A DNA stretch of 64,000 bases from assembly GCA_002633025.1 (NCBI GenBank), contig NMRB01002527.1, positions 1-64,000 of the forward strand, written 5' to 3'. How positions within the stretch are numbered: position 1 is the stretch's first letter; each line of letters starts with the position of its first letter. Origin of the DNA: Notospermus geniculatus. Taxonomy: Eukaryota > Nemertea > Pilidiophora > Heteronemertea > Lineidae. A program made the translations under genes and the position numbers. Below the pieces are notes generated by a model. The model saw only the letters and a program-made list of their open reading frames with translations, made no database searches and had not been told where the DNA came from. Shown piece by piece: positions 26,801 to 41,800 of this stretch.

Positions 26801-29800
26801 GAAAGTTGCCACATAGTAACACCATGTAATACATTTAAAGTACGCAATGCCATGGTTGCATCATGACATATTGACCAGAATTCCAGTCTGTCGTAGTGAA
26901 GAGATTAAAAAAATACAGAATCATTAATCTTTTGTTCCATCCATTTCATGACTCCTGATTACTGCCTGACATATCTATGCTTTGAAAAAAGGGTTCATCT
27001 TTGGAGATCTTTCTCAGAACCTATAGACAATGAACTACAAAATGCCTCTCAGACAGACACTGCAAAATCATCATGGTGACTACCGCATGAATGTAAGGGG
27101 TTTTGTGCGTCATGTGGACGAAGCTCAAGTCAAAGGTGATGCAGAATTTGTCTGAATGTTCCTTTGTGGACACGGTGTTTCACATTGAATGATGGACTCT
27201 GAGATAAATCCCAAAGATTACAACTGCATGTGCATCCATACATTAACAAGCGAGGTACAGGTCTATATAATGTCATCTTCAATCATACATGTAGGTGGAC
27301 GGACGTAACGACAACTTTACTTCATTACCAACATTTTTAATTTGCCCCTCCTTTTAAGTTGGGAGGCAAAATTCTCCCCTTAATACTTACGCATCACCTG
27401 TGAAATTGGTAGTCCCTTCCAGTTTTATGTCCATTCTTCCTGGACTAGATCTCAAACTCCCTAATCATGGTGACAGGAAAGGTCTCTTCAGATTTCAGTC
27501 ATCGCTAGCCTAGTGGACCAATTCCCAAATCAAAAGTACATGTACATGTAGATGCTTCTATTCTATAGGCTGAACTTTGGTCTCTAGCCCTTAGTTTACT
27601 CTTCTCAACCCCAACGTACCCAAGTGTCATGGGTATTTTTAGTACAATGGTGGTCGGCGATTTGACAAAAGAAATGTCCCCAAAGTTTCACGATGCTAAA
27701 CCTTGCATTTTGCTCTCATATGTATTCTCATATTTTGATATTTCTAATCACATTATGCAAGAATATTTTCCATCGTTGTCTTTTCATTGTCAAAAGCACT
27801 TGTTCATCATTTGAGTTACGAAGTAACTTTCATATCGATTTGATGTTGTTCCATGCATGTCTGCTGCTTTACATGTAAAACAGTACGTTTTGAAATCGTA
27901 CCTCTTCTTCTCGTCATTTCTTCTATGTTGCATTTCTTCAGGGTGGAGTTATGGTGCACGAGCGCCTGTTAGGGAATACATTAATTACAAAGGTAGAACG
28001 TTGTCAATTGGTTGAGGTTCATGATCGTGGGATTATCATAGCTTTAGTTGTTTCATATTAACTTTTTTATCCCCCTAATTCCTCGGTATGAAGTCTCCAT
28101 GTAGGAATTTTCCTTTTAGTACCGGTATCAATTTTCTGACTACCTATTTTCTGAGAACCCTAGGATAAAGGGTCCCATTCCCTTGTCTATGAATTAGTCC
28201 TTTTGTAAAATGAGTAAAAGCTACTATTGAATCTCTGTTGTCAATGTTACCTGTGGTGGCCTGGTGCTGAAGACTGTTTCCTTGTGAAGGTGCCTTGGTT
28301 GTGGGTGCTAGCCGCACTTAATGACTGGCACCTTCAAGTGTACATTGCAATTTTCCACCGCTACACTATACATTTACACTTGAGGGTTGCTGGTCGTTTA
28401 GTCTACAAGAATGCTTGTAGTATGGCAGCAGGAAAGGTGCTTCTGGTTGGAAGAACTACCAATATGGTGGATGAACGTGGGCTTAGCCTTGTTAGATATT
28501 GGCTCCTTGGTAGACATTGGCTCCGTGTTAGTTGTTGGTGCTTGGTGAAAATTTTTCTTCATATTTCATTGAAGAAGTCAACACGTTTTGGTACATGTAG
28601 CTGCACTGTGTTTGTGACAAGCATCAGTAAGCTTCTATAGTTGTATTCCATTTTGTGTAGGATTTTGGGGAACAGCTTAAAGTTTTGAACATGCCGGAAG
28701 TCCTAGTTGCATGTACTGAGTGTTAGGGTTCCATTTAACTATCTCGTCTTGTTCTGGATAATGCAGGTGTGATGACGATGGTGGAACTGGGTTCAAGGTC
28801 TAATCGGATGCCTTTGACACAAACTAACCCAAATTGCACTTTCTATTTCAGAATTCCCAACAACCCGAATGGAGATGGGAGCAGTCGCGAACATCTTTGA
28901 TCGTGATGGTGATGGCTACATTGATTACAAAGAATTTGTGTCAGCGCTGCGGCCAGACAGAGAGGTATGATCTGCTGGTGATAAGATGCTGCCAAATAAA
29001 AACCCCAGAATCCTCACTCATGATGACATGAAATGACTGTTAAATCTCTCGCTCCCCTGCATCACCTCTCGGTTAGTGGATGCCGACAACCCCAGATTAC
29101 CTCTGGTTGCTAAATCTCTTTACTTTCTATAACAGTCTGTTAGAGAGTGACCACTGATATGTGGTCTTCCTATCACCATTTGTCTTACCCCAGATTATCA
29201 TTGGCTCTTTTATTCCAGTCTTCACGCCGTGGCAATGACTCACAGCGCATCCATGACGAAGTGAAGGTACAGTGTTCCAAGTGTACCTGCCAACGCCAGT
29301 TCCGTATCCACAAGATCGGAGAAGGCAAATACAGGGTAAGTGGACTATCACCGCATGAAGCCAAATTTGAGGTGACATATTGGATTCTTGTACATCTGTC
29401 TGTTGATATACCCATGTCAACTCAGATTGCGGCACAGCAGAGAATTTGCTTTGTTGCTGAGAATAACTTAGCTGCTGTGTTGTTGAAGCTCATCGTCCAG
29501 AAACCCTGCCTGTATTCCCTCTTTGGCATTGTTACCTTTCCAGAGACATTATCTTTCTCCCCCTCATGACAATGTACAATGTAGTACACTTAAGGTATGA
29601 AGGCACCCATAATGCCACCATAATCATCACGAACAAAATCACTTCACCTTTTGGACCTCCATTTGTGACCCAGTCTGTGAAAACCCGGCCAAAGTTGCTG
29701 GGGAGTGACATAGGCCTTGATCATTCCTGCCCTTTGTTGCACAATCGATAAGGCTTTATTTGCCACCAACAGACCGTTGTTTTTTAGCCCGCTTGGCCGC

Positions 29801-32800
29801 AAGGCCCAGCAGGGCTTATGCTGTGGTTGGGGTCATTTAGTGGTGGTCTGTCGTGCGTTAGTCCGTACGGCGGTTCGGCGGTACGGCGCTTCGTCCGTAA
29901 ACTTTTGGTTTGTTAGCGCTCTAGTGCCTTTATTTTTTGACGAATCTTTTTGGTCTTCAGTGGGTCTATATATGGGCCTAAGATCTAGGTCGAGTTCGAT
30001 TTTGAGCACGATTGGATTCCTATTTTGGCCTCCAGGGGGCATTTTGTGAAAAATTTCAAAGGGCTATATTTTGATAATGGTTTGAACTATTATGTTGAAA
30101 GTTTGTACACATGTACCTCTAGGTTATAGCAACTTACAGACAAACTTTCGGTGAAATCTGATTCTTGACTTTGCCACTAGGGGGCCAAAACCAAAATCAC
30201 TGAAAGTGCTATTTCTCCATAACCAAGAGATGGATTTTTGTCAAATTTTTTTCGTGGGTATATCTAATAAGGATACATAAGATACAGTACCCGAGTTTTT
30301 AATTTGACCTACTTTTCAAGGTCACAGAGGTCAAGAGATTAATAATATGGCAATTTGGCATGTTTGTACCTAAATGGCTTTTATGGGGTTGCTGATGATT
30401 CCCACCACTGTGCTTCAAGCCAAGCGGGCACAGTGCCATTGGCACTATTTTTCATTGTGATCAGACTCCCAACCTAACCTATCAACCCTGTGATGTTCAG
30501 TGACTTGGGCCGGGTTTTCACAGACCGGGTCACATTTGTAATATCTCAAGAAGAGTAACTGCATGTCAAGGTCACTTTACCGTCTGCATTGCAATAACTC
30601 TCGGGCCACCATAATCCAAGTTGAGCCTTTTGTCAGCCCGTGAGTTCAAAACGATCGCATCATCTCTCCCGGTCTGCCAGCATTTCAAAAGTGAGCTACA
30701 GTGTGTGTGCATTCATTCAGGCTGGAGGACTATAGACACAGTTATGAAACTTAACTTTAAAATTATTTGCAACTGTCTGAAACTGTGATCCCTGTTGGTA
30801 AAACCAGCCATTATACCCTTATCACATCAGTCACATACACCAAAATACCCCTGCACTCGATGTACCAGTGCAAATAGTGCCGTCCTGTCGCCTCCTAATT
30901 CACCCTTCCTCAATTGAATTCTGTCAACACCTGAGAACATTTTGTGAGCCGTTCCAGCAAAAGCAGACGCTTGTCACAAGTGAACATCATTGGTCATCAG
31001 TTTACCCAACTATTATCACTGCTGTCCACTATTATTGTAAACCCGTGTCAATGTACATTTCAGCTGTTGTGCTGGAAGGTCGTTAACCCTTTCCTCAGGT
31101 TGCGACAAGTGTCTGCTTTTTCTGGAGCGGGTCACATTTGTTGTTCAACTGCGACAGTTCCAGCCAGAGATATCATTTGTCCCATCATCTGCTATTCATA
31201 CCCTTGACTTGATCGCACTCTTCTTTGCAGTTCGGTGATTCTCAGAAACTCCGCCTGGTGCGTATCCTGCGTAGCACAGTCATGGTGCGAGTCGGCGGTG
31301 GCTGGGTGGCGCTGGATGAGTTTCTCGTCAAGAATGATCCATGCCGAGGTAGGTACTCTAGTCATGCAGCTAGACAATTCATTCTCGTATCGTATGACAT
31401 GTGACTCTAGACTGTTGTGACACGTTACACCATAATGTGACATCCAACATGGCGTCAGTGCTGTGAACTGGAGAGTTCACAAACCAGTCTAAACTGTGTA
31501 CAATCAAGTTTGATTTGTCTTTTAGTTCCTTAAATGTGAAAGTCTGTCCTTTTCCTGTGTATTGAGTTCATTCTTACCCTGTTCATTGATTAATTAATTA
31601 ATTAAAAGAGACATAACTGTTCTGTGTGTTTTGAATTTGATGTGTAGGGGGCCTACTGTCAATTTATAATTTGAGAAAGGAATCGTTAGGACTTCCTTTA
31701 GGAGAGTAACTAATGATAACAGTGATGGAAAGTCCATGAAAATAACAAATTAGCACTTCATTGGTGCCTGAACGAACCTGTACATACTGTTGACAGTCTC
31801 ACTCTGTGATTGCTGTGACTGTACATTGCATTTGGAAATGTGCATGCAGCCAGTGTACATTCAGCACATGAAAGTAGCCTGTTGTACAAGTATGTAGGTT
31901 ATGGGAAAACAAACATGGTACATACATACATGTAGTACATGTGCACTGCAGGATTAGCATATATGGGGGGTTGAACAAATTCAAAGAGGAAATTGACATT
32001 CAATACATGTAGATGTGAGAAGGTCTTGGGCCTATTCGGCTCTTCTGTGTGGTGTAGACCCTCGTGCCTCACCAGATGAGTTGATCTCAGGGGTATAGAA
32101 CATGTCATGCACGCTGTGTGGTTTTATGCCAACGATCTCGTCAAAGCATCTTTTGTTCGTTTCTTCATCACATCACCATCTTTATTAACCCTTCATATAC
32201 TGTGTCATTTACAGACGGACACAAAATGCTGGCGGCGCCACCTATGAAGTCTCCGCAACGAACAACGCCGCCATTAGCTGGTATTCTTAATGATGACACA
32301 TACAATTGTAATTAAGCTTTGTTATATCGGTCTGGGACTCGGGACAACGGCGCTTTTATATTCCTGGTGTGGACTTGGGATTTATTTGAAGGTGCCATCA
32401 TTTGCAGTCTGTTCAAACAGGAATAATGCCTTTATAGATCGAGTTCATATTTTGATCCCTAGGCATCCTACGATGGCTATGATCATCATCGTCAATGACA
32501 GCCATTCTTGACCTTACACCAGCAATAATGATAGACACTCAACAAATATCGAGATTGAACATGTTTTTGCTAAGTGAATGATGGCACTTGCTTTGGAGGG
32601 GTTTAAGCCTGGATGAAGGCAATTTTTAGGGCAGCCCAAGGTAGCGAGGACCCAGCATTATGATAAAGCTTTCTCCCGCTTTTGTTGCCATACGTTTCAT
32701 ATCCATCCTTCTTGCTAACCATTGAAGTGTTGATGTCGTTTATATTTGAAATTTTTTTTCGTGCACCTCGTTTTGTTACATCTTTGTTGAATTGTTATTG

Positions 32801-35800
32801 TTTGGTTGGATTGAAAGATGACGTCTGCTTTTGTTTCGACACTTGTTCATTCTGTGTTCGTCATTTCATCTGTTTCACCTTGGTTGTAACCAGTATTGTT
32901 ATACTTTTTGCATTGCATTACGTACAACATTTTGGTTCTAGCTTGGATGAGATGCAATCCCCATTTGTGTTCGTATCGTAGTACATGTAGGCCCAGTTTG
33001 TTTTTGTTCCACTAGATATGAAGAATGTCCCCAACTCTACTGATGCACGTGTTTCCTTCCAGATTTTCACTCTTGTCTGCCTATAGTGATGTGATGTATT
33101 GTACGATGTGCTACTTTAGCAGAGAAAAAACTATGACTATAGACAAAGCCAAAATTGACGTGAATGAGAAGGATCTGCGCACTTCTGCCGAAATCGCAAA
33201 CACAACCTCAGTCTGAAACTGAATGACATGACGTAGAGAACCCAACGACAGTGACGTCGACGACATTACATCAGAGTCGACATTGCTGAATCATGGATTG
33301 CATCACCTCAGCTGGTTTCAGGTTGAGGTTGTGTTTGCGATTTCGTCGGAAGTGCGCAGATCTGGGAATTTGGGATTTGTGTATTCAATCACTGGATGAC
33401 AAAAACCATATTGCCTTCGGGTTTGAGTACATCTTTGTAGGTTCCTGCTTGATTGAATATGTTGGTAACTGAGTTCTCTCTTTATGAAGCACTTGATTTA
33501 GCACTCAAGTTGATTTACCCGGCTAATATGCCGTACTATAACCAATGAGATAGAATTTTTTAAAGAAGTTTCCTTATTTTCAAACATTTTGTTCATGTTT
33601 TTGTTTTTCCGAAACTTAGTTAAAAACGTCATTAAAAAATTTATTTAGTGTGGTTCTAGATTTTTTTTTGATTTTTCGCTTATTTTTGTTGCCAAATTAT
33701 ATGCATCTAAATCACACTAGAAAGCAAAAGCAGCAAATATTTCAATGCACAGGGTTGGTTGGCATGATATTGAGCACATATATCATGAGGATTTCATCAA
33801 TTATTTTCCCCAATATTTCAAATTATAATCTATCACGCTATCTCCTTATCCAACCCAGCTCATCTGCTATGGATCTACTTGGAATTATATAGATTATAAG
33901 GTATTCAACCTCTTCTCAAGTCTTAACAATGTTTCTTCTTCCCAAATAAAGGATTTTATATGTGTATGTATTATCTACTACCATTTGACCATGATTTCCG
34001 ATTTTGAGCATGTTTCGTCGGTTGAATCAAATTAACCCTTCGACAACCGTTACTTGTATGCACCTTTATTAAAACAATTCTGACTCGACATATTTTGGCA
34101 CCATCATTAAAAGATAATTCCAATAGTAATAAATGCTTCAATTTTTTCCTTTTATTTACATTTATTTCAGCATTTTTTGCTCATTTTTTTCTTTTTTGAT
34201 ATTCTTGGTTTTAATTATTCTTGTGTCCTTGGGCAAACATTTTCATGATTTAACCTGAACAATTTTTTTTCAGCAAGTGTAGTTTTCAGCTGAATTTTGA
34301 ACATGCCTCGAACATTTTTCGATTTGTGTGATGCAAAAAAAACGTTCAGGCAATTCAGTAATTTGCCGGCTGATAAGTTGCAGATGGCATGTGATTTGTG
34401 ACATATTGAGTAATTTAATATTATGTCAGGCATGCCAGTATTTACTTTTGATATTATTTGAGAATTCGTTTGAGTTATTTGGCCAAGATGCAACATTCAG
34501 TATTTTCCTGAGAATCCCAAATGGGCAGAATATTCTGATAAAGGTGTCAGCAAATCTTGTTGATCCTTCGTTTTAATGTTGGTCAGCTTTATTGTTACCA
34601 TGGTAACCGTGAGCACAGTGTGCCCTTCTGTGCCGTCTAGTAATCTGGTAGTGCCTGTTTTCTTTTCCGCACACATAGAACGGTTTATTCCCCTTTCCGG
34701 AGGTCTAGGTAGAGTAGCCAATAGATTACAGTGGCGTTAGTATTCATATTGTTAACATTTTCTCAGTGTTTATTGTGTGACCTCCAAAGTGCCTGAAGTT
34801 CAAGGTCGTTTGTTGTAAAAGGTTCGGTATATTGTTTACCACTCAAAAAATGTGATGAGGTGCCACTTTCAAGAGGGCACAAATAACTAAAATCTTTCTG
34901 CAGCCTTTGAATTAGGACCAATAGACTACAATTTATTTGTCTGACCTTGACCTTTGCCTCAGGAAACGACCTTGAACCTGATCTTGGTTTGCCTCTGAAC
35001 CTGAAAGGATCGAAAAATAGATGCAGTGAAATTCATTCTGATTTCAATCTAAACCACACCGAAGGGAAAAAAATTGCTCTCATTTAAAATCATTGGTGCA
35101 CCCTTTCAATCCTTTCACGTTGAGGTACCAGCAGTATCCTCAATTAAAAATATGTTGTTCAGTGTTCACCCACTTGGTGGAGCTGCTTCCAGATTGGAAG
35201 CAGATGCCCCAGACATCGTGCACTCTGTATACAGTAACTGATCTTCACCCAGATGCTGAGAATTTCTATGTTAGTGTTGTTGCTGCCATATCATGTCCAT
35301 TTAGTCATCGCCACATTTGCATTGTCATCTCCCAACAGCCCTGTCCTCCACAATAAGATCCCACAAAGCCTGATTCTGCAAGAAAAATGATGAAAGATGA
35401 ATAAGAGGGACTTTCAAGCTGCTGAATTCGAAAGAGCTTTCACAAAACTTGTCTACGAAACAACTTAAAAACCGAAAACTAGCGATCGTATTCCTTGCTT
35501 ATTCCAATGGCATGAAGCTTTGGGGTCGTTCCTGAAGACATACCGTACTGTATGTTGTTAATCATTGCCATCTTCATGGTGTCGCTTTCAATGTGAGATA
35601 AAATCCTCCCTTAAAATTTACTTAAAATTTCAGGGAGAGCAAGTGTTGAACAGGGCTTTGGACTGCAGTGGAATACCTAGGGTCGTCCGACTGGTGGCTG
35701 ACCGCTAGCGGTATAACCGAATTCTCACAAGTCAACTATCACTAGCAATGTTAGGCTTAGGAAGAATTCTAATGATACATAGCTGTCTGTTTCAACTCCC

Positions 35801-38800
35801 TGTGTCGCAAAACCTCACTCTCGCGTAGGCCTAGGCCTACCCTTCATGAGTTGTGATTCTCCATGCACATTCTCCCAAATTGTGGCTAGGTTTGCCCGAG
35901 GGGGACATAGAAATCACAATAATATTGGGTTGAAGAGGATGACATGCCAGTTGATCAAGTTCTTTGTTGCTACACTTTAAAACTGGAATGGTAACTAAAA
36001 TATTTCAGTAACAACACCCAAAATATCTTAACAATAAAAAGTTCCAGATTAAGCGCAATACCATTCTGACCGACAGAATATACATTGTCAAGAAAGTCCA
36101 TGGTTTGGTTGTAGATGCTTCCGTGCAGGACATCTTGAAGTCAATGCCATCTCTGCAGCCAATCTGTGGGCTCAGCAAATATACAGCAGCCTGATCACAC
36201 TTCACAACACGACACGTTGTTCTGGTGTTATGGCCCTTTCAACACCAACCTGCCCAGTTCATTCTATACGGTTGTAGTTTGGGAGATTCTGTCATCTTCT
36301 GCTTTCTTGTCTCTGCACAATCAACGTTTCTACTGTAGTGAACTTGTTGTGCGTAAATTTCATCAAAGCACACTGTTTGGTAGTCTGTCCACCACAGCAC
36401 TCTGTCCATTGGAGTAGCTTACAGTTTCTCTGTCGTTATGGTTGTTAGATCATTATCATCAGTAGATCAATGTTTCCACACTGCACTTTATCGAAATTTG
36501 GTATTCTTGGATCATTTCATGAGGAATCTTTAATCGACTCCCCACACATCAAGCGGAAACAGAACTTAGCCTTCATCATTCCCTGCGTGAATGATCTTCA
36601 GTGATCTATGGTTTTCAATATTTCCTGCTAATCTGAATGATCAATTTCTCAATGAGAAGCGTGCATTTTCTAGCTGTTACCCTGAGATTTCTATGTAGTT
36701 TGTAATTGATTTCCAAAACAAATATTTTCCTCTGCATTGAACATTAATTTTGAGTATTCCTAGCAACATGTGCCAAAACTTGCAAAAATGAATTCCCAGC
36801 ATAAGTTATCGTGGCCCGTGTCAACTGCTCATTAGTATCATTGTAATGCACTTTCTGGTGTTGTGCTGTTGTTGTGTTGTGTGTAACCGTGGCGATTCTT
36901 ACCTTCAGAATGTACAAACCTGATGTAAACAATGGCGTCTGTTCAATTGCCATGATAGTAAAATGAAATGGAACGGGTTTGATAATACCTCCCCAAGAAT
37001 GAAAATTTTGACCAGATCATTTTAAACCTACAGAAATACGTCGTTTGTTAGGTTCCCAACTTAATTGTTTTGAACTCCAATGATCATGAATAGAGTGATA
37101 GACATTAATTTCTTTACTGAAGGTGCTCTTCCACGTAATAGTTTTCTGGTGTGAGTTGGCTCGCAAATGGTTGGTTTCTGTACGACTTGAGACCGATGAC
37201 GTAAACAAGTGCCCAGCTGACCAACTCTCACAAGAAAAGTCTCACGTGGAGATGCGCCTTATTATGTTGTCTGCTTGGAGTGTCCCACCTCCATTGTCAT
37301 AGAAAAGATTTGATTCATTCATTTTCAGTGTTGTTTTTTGGTGTCATTCCCTAATACCAGGCGTTCTTTTCCTGTAGGGAGAAAGCTCAGAACACGGAGA
37401 AAATTCATGCACTGTTACAAATGCTCAGGCCTAACATAGCGCACGAGGTTAGATTTCTAAAATTCTGAGCTTGGCTTTTCAGGACTGTTGACATCGTCTG
37501 TTGGCTGATGGCAATGCGCCGTTGACAAATTAGAATGAGTACCACCCGGGTCATTTCACTATCCCATCCGATTGGTGCTCATTGGCCATTTCTTCCTGCC
37601 GCACACGAGTGCAATTCTATCTCCGACATTGCCTTCATAGGAGTCTTTTGTCTCAGCATCATGTCACCGCACATGGTGCGTCAGCCGCCACACACGATTG
37701 CAATTTGTCTCCTGTAGATGCGGCGTGACGTAATTCCGACATGTTTGATCTGTGTTGGAGGCAAAAAATCCATCTCCGCCTCTGCCTCCAACCACCGCAC
37801 ACAATGACATTTGCACGTTGGAGGCAAAAATCTCCATAGTTGGAGGCAAAATTGCACTCGTGTGCGGCCCGTTTTGATCTCATTGCCGCATCCAGTGGAC
37901 TGTTTACAGCCTGATTGTTTCAAATGTGTTGCTCTTTCGGAATGATCGCGAAGACGTGGGTATATTTTGAATGGGAAGAATCATGTCGTTTGTGGCATCT
38001 GTGTTTGTGTACATCCACCCCTCTGGCATGTCAATGTATTCAATCAGCTTCACTGTGGTGCACAACAAATATGAACAACAACAAATCGTGTGCAACAACA
38101 ACAAATCGTGTGCAACAACAACAAATCGTGTGCAACAACAACAAATCGTGTGCAACAACAACAAACAGTGATGATGACATAAACAACTACATGTAGTTGT
38201 TATTGCAAGAATCGGACTCTTTTTACGGCGCCAAATTTTTACCACTACCAGTAATTGTGCACCACTTCTTTGATAACGCAGAATTGGCATGAAAAAGAGC
38301 ATAAATTAATCTGAAACAACAACTACAGTATGAACAACAACAAACATTCTCAACAACATGCACAACAACAGCATTCATTCAAGAGCTAGAAAATAATATC
38401 TAAATACCTATGTACCTTAACAAACAAAAGCAAAAGGTCAGTGAACAAAAAGTAAAAGGTTTTTGAGGGATTTAAGCGGAATAAATGTTTTGAATTAAGA
38501 CATGATGCTAAATCTGCACACACTATTTTATGATCCCTTCTGTATCGTAAGATCAGCATCCTTCATTCGTTAATTTCTGTTTTCATTTTTTTGCAGCTAT
38601 TCCTTTTTAGCTTACCCTGATAGACACACCACCTTTGAAGATTTTTTCAGCACAGGCTTTCTTTCTTAAAGAGATAGGAAATAAACTAATTTATTCCCTT
38701 TTTACTTTCGCAGTGGGTGTATGGCGGCGCTGCCGTTATCATCTTTTACGGCGCCGACTCTTTGCCGCTCGCAGTAGGTGTTCTTGACACTTTTTTGAGA

Positions 38801-41800
38801 ATGCAGAATTGGCATGAAAAAGTGCATCAATTAATCCGAATTTGTCTTTTTTTTCTAGGAAACTTTCAATATGTTCTCGAGTGATTTGCCTTTGAATGAC
38901 TAACCAAATTCTCCTTGCATCCATTGCATCATCCATTAACACTTATAAAGCTCTTACGGTGGTCGGAATAAAATTTCGCAGAAACGTTTTTGACTGAATT
39001 GGTGATTGGATGGAGTATTTGGTCCTCCACCTCTCCCAAGCAACATCACCTCCTGGGTTTCAAATGCAACTTGAAATCACAAAATCCTTGGTATGAACTA
39101 GTCACCACATGAGGAATCATTTCTGAATTCTCACCTGGGTGTTCAGTCTTCTGTAGTAGGATTCTTAAGTTGCCCCACAGTTCTTACTTGGGTTTAATGA
39201 GTTCTCTCTTCAGGGTGGGGACCAGTGATTCTGAGACCTACAGTTCCACGCTGGTGATTCAAACACAAAATTATTTTATTCGTACGCGAAGTCGTTGACG
39301 CATAACTAATGGTGCTTGTCGCATTCGCAGTTACGGTGGCCCATAGAGCTCATTGATGAAAAATATTTACATTTGCAATTTTTTTTTCAATTCGATAATT
39401 TTTTTCTTGGGGTTTGTAAAATTTTCAGAAGTTCCCACCGCGGTGATAATGTTTCCACCGCGGTGGAAACATTCCCACCGCGGTGGAAATCATTTTCACC
39501 GCGGTGGTAATATTATCACCGCGGTGGGAACTTCTGAAAATTTTACAAACCCCAAGAAAAATTATCGAATTGAAAAAAAATTGCAAATGTAAATATTTTT
39601 CATCAATGAGCTCTATGGGCCACCGTACGCAGTTCATCTGGTAAACGGAAGGGGTGACGGGTGATTACATAATAAGCTGTCACCCCTTCTATTTGCCTAA
39701 ACAACTGCAAAAATAGTCAACACGATTAGTTATGCTTGGGTAAAAATCGCATACGAAAAAAAGATTTTACGTTTGAATCACCAGCGTGAGTTCATGCAAT
39801 GCAACACTAACATTGTAATATTTGAAGACATTCTGCCTGCTGTGGAGCATTTGTACATAATATACGCCCTGGAATGCAAAAATGATCAGAAGGTTCTGTG
39901 TACCTGTATCCTTGAGGGATTGTAGCTTTTAATTGAGATTGAAGTTCAGTGTTTTCTTCCGTGAATGGCCTGGGATATGTGATCAGAATAATGCCATCAC
40001 ATGATACCGGTAGTTTGACACTGTATCTCAGAATCCTGGCAGCAATCCCTCAAACAGGTATACAGTGATTTGAAACTGTTTACCTAGAGGGACTCTCTTG
40101 GAAACTCGGAGGCTGGTGGGGCTTCCTTAAAAACAGCTGAACCACGCTATTCTTATTTGACGATATTTGCGGGGAAAACAGGACAAAGAAACCAATAGAG
40201 TCCCTTTGATGGATGTGCCCTTCGCATGTTGAATCCCTGGACTTGCAAGTTGTTTATACTTGAATTGCGTGATAGCCTACATCACAACAGCTCAGGGCAG
40301 CACCTGATGGGTAAAATACAAAAATCAGAGGCAAATTGTTCAGAGTTGATGTTCTGTCAATCACTAACGCTGTCCTTTAAAATCGATGTGTAGCTGGCGT
40401 TTTAATTTCTTCCATTTTCTTTTGAGTGGATAGCAATAATGACACTTGTACAGCAAGCATGTAACTGTGGACGAGTTCGTTTCTTAAATTTCTAACTGGA
40501 TGATGCCGTTTGTCATTACCGTCCATGCTTTGTACTTGGGTTACCAAAGAACTCGAACTATTCAACATGATTTCAGTTACATTTTTTTCCACCGCTGCCA
40601 TCTTGGCTGAGTAACAACTCTTGTTCGTTAGAAATCAGTGCTAATGGCATTCTCTGGGGTAACTCATGTCAAACTCGTACACCGAACGAACTCGGCCTGA
40701 CTGTTCTTCAGTTTTGCTGTCTTCTTTACCTGTTAGGTGCACCCTCAGTGTGTGTAGGCTATCGAATGTATACAGTGGTCTCATTTAGCATGTATGCCAG
40801 ACACATCTTGGTACTAACAGAACAGACAGACAATCTGAAATGTGTTTTACTTGTTCATCAAAGTGCGCTTCCATTCTGAAACCTAAATCTTCCACAAAGA
40901 TCATTGTAAAAACACATCATAGGCAGAATCCTAGTAATACACGACACCTGGTCATCCATTCTCATGAGCATCCCATGTGTTGCTTTATAAATCCTTCGCA
41001 TCCCTCTAGCTTGCAACGTTTTACCGATCATAACTTTCAACTTGCCGATCATGAATGTCCTGCAACCAAACTGCCAAACCTTCCCAACTTTGTCCATTGC
41101 CAGTGACTTCAATGAGATCGCTTTTGTGTGAAGAACCTGCAATTTTATGAATGCATCATCCATGCTGATTCCATACCTCTAAAATTGATACCAGTTCCTG
41201 TGTCCATTTCAACTCAGAACTCTTGACAAACTTTTCAAGAATATCAAGACTCCCGGAAAGTCTTTTGCTAACAACTAACTACCGGTAATCTCCGGGGGTA
41301 ATCTATCAGGGTCGTATTCATAAAGCGGTTCTATCATTAGAACCGTCTTAGGCCGGTTCCAAGTGTAGTGATTGACTACACTGAACCGGCCTAAGATGGT
41401 TCTAACGATACATGTAGAACTGCTTTATGAATATGTCTCAGTGTCTAAGCATTCTCCAGTTACTGAGTATGGCAAAGTGAGTGTTGAAGAGTGCCAATGC
41501 TCTTCCAAGTCTCGTTAAGAAAGCCAGCATTAGGGAGAGCACTTGTAGTTTGATGTATTTCTGATGAGTACAGTTTTGAGGGATGGAATCATCATGACTG
41601 CTTGAGAATAGTCCACACAAGTGGATTTTGCAGACTTTATGCCATCAGTTGATCATATTTGAGTTATGATAGATTGCATTTTATTTCTGAAATTCAATAA
41701 AAATTATGTTGCCGTGTGTAAAATAATATCTCTTGGTGATTGGTTAAGTTATTTTGAAACCATGCATGTCTGGTGGTGGTTTTGAACTTTTCTGAAGTTC

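Noticed and set aside
27942-27992. Possible 17-codon exon (catttcttcag ... AAG|gtagaa) in the broken EF-hand intron
   Set aside because: Open in one frame with decent splice sites, but it leaves in phase 0 while the next exon needs one carried base, and it does not resemble the EF-hand exit helix.
37379-37448. Possible exon between cassette exon and tail (tttcctgtag ... GAG|gttaga)
   Set aside because: In the phase required here it contains a stop; the only open frame does not connect to neighbouring exons and shows no family similarity.
38071-38170. Regular short repeats considered as CRISPR
   Set aside because: No unique spacers between units; eukaryotic minisatellite.
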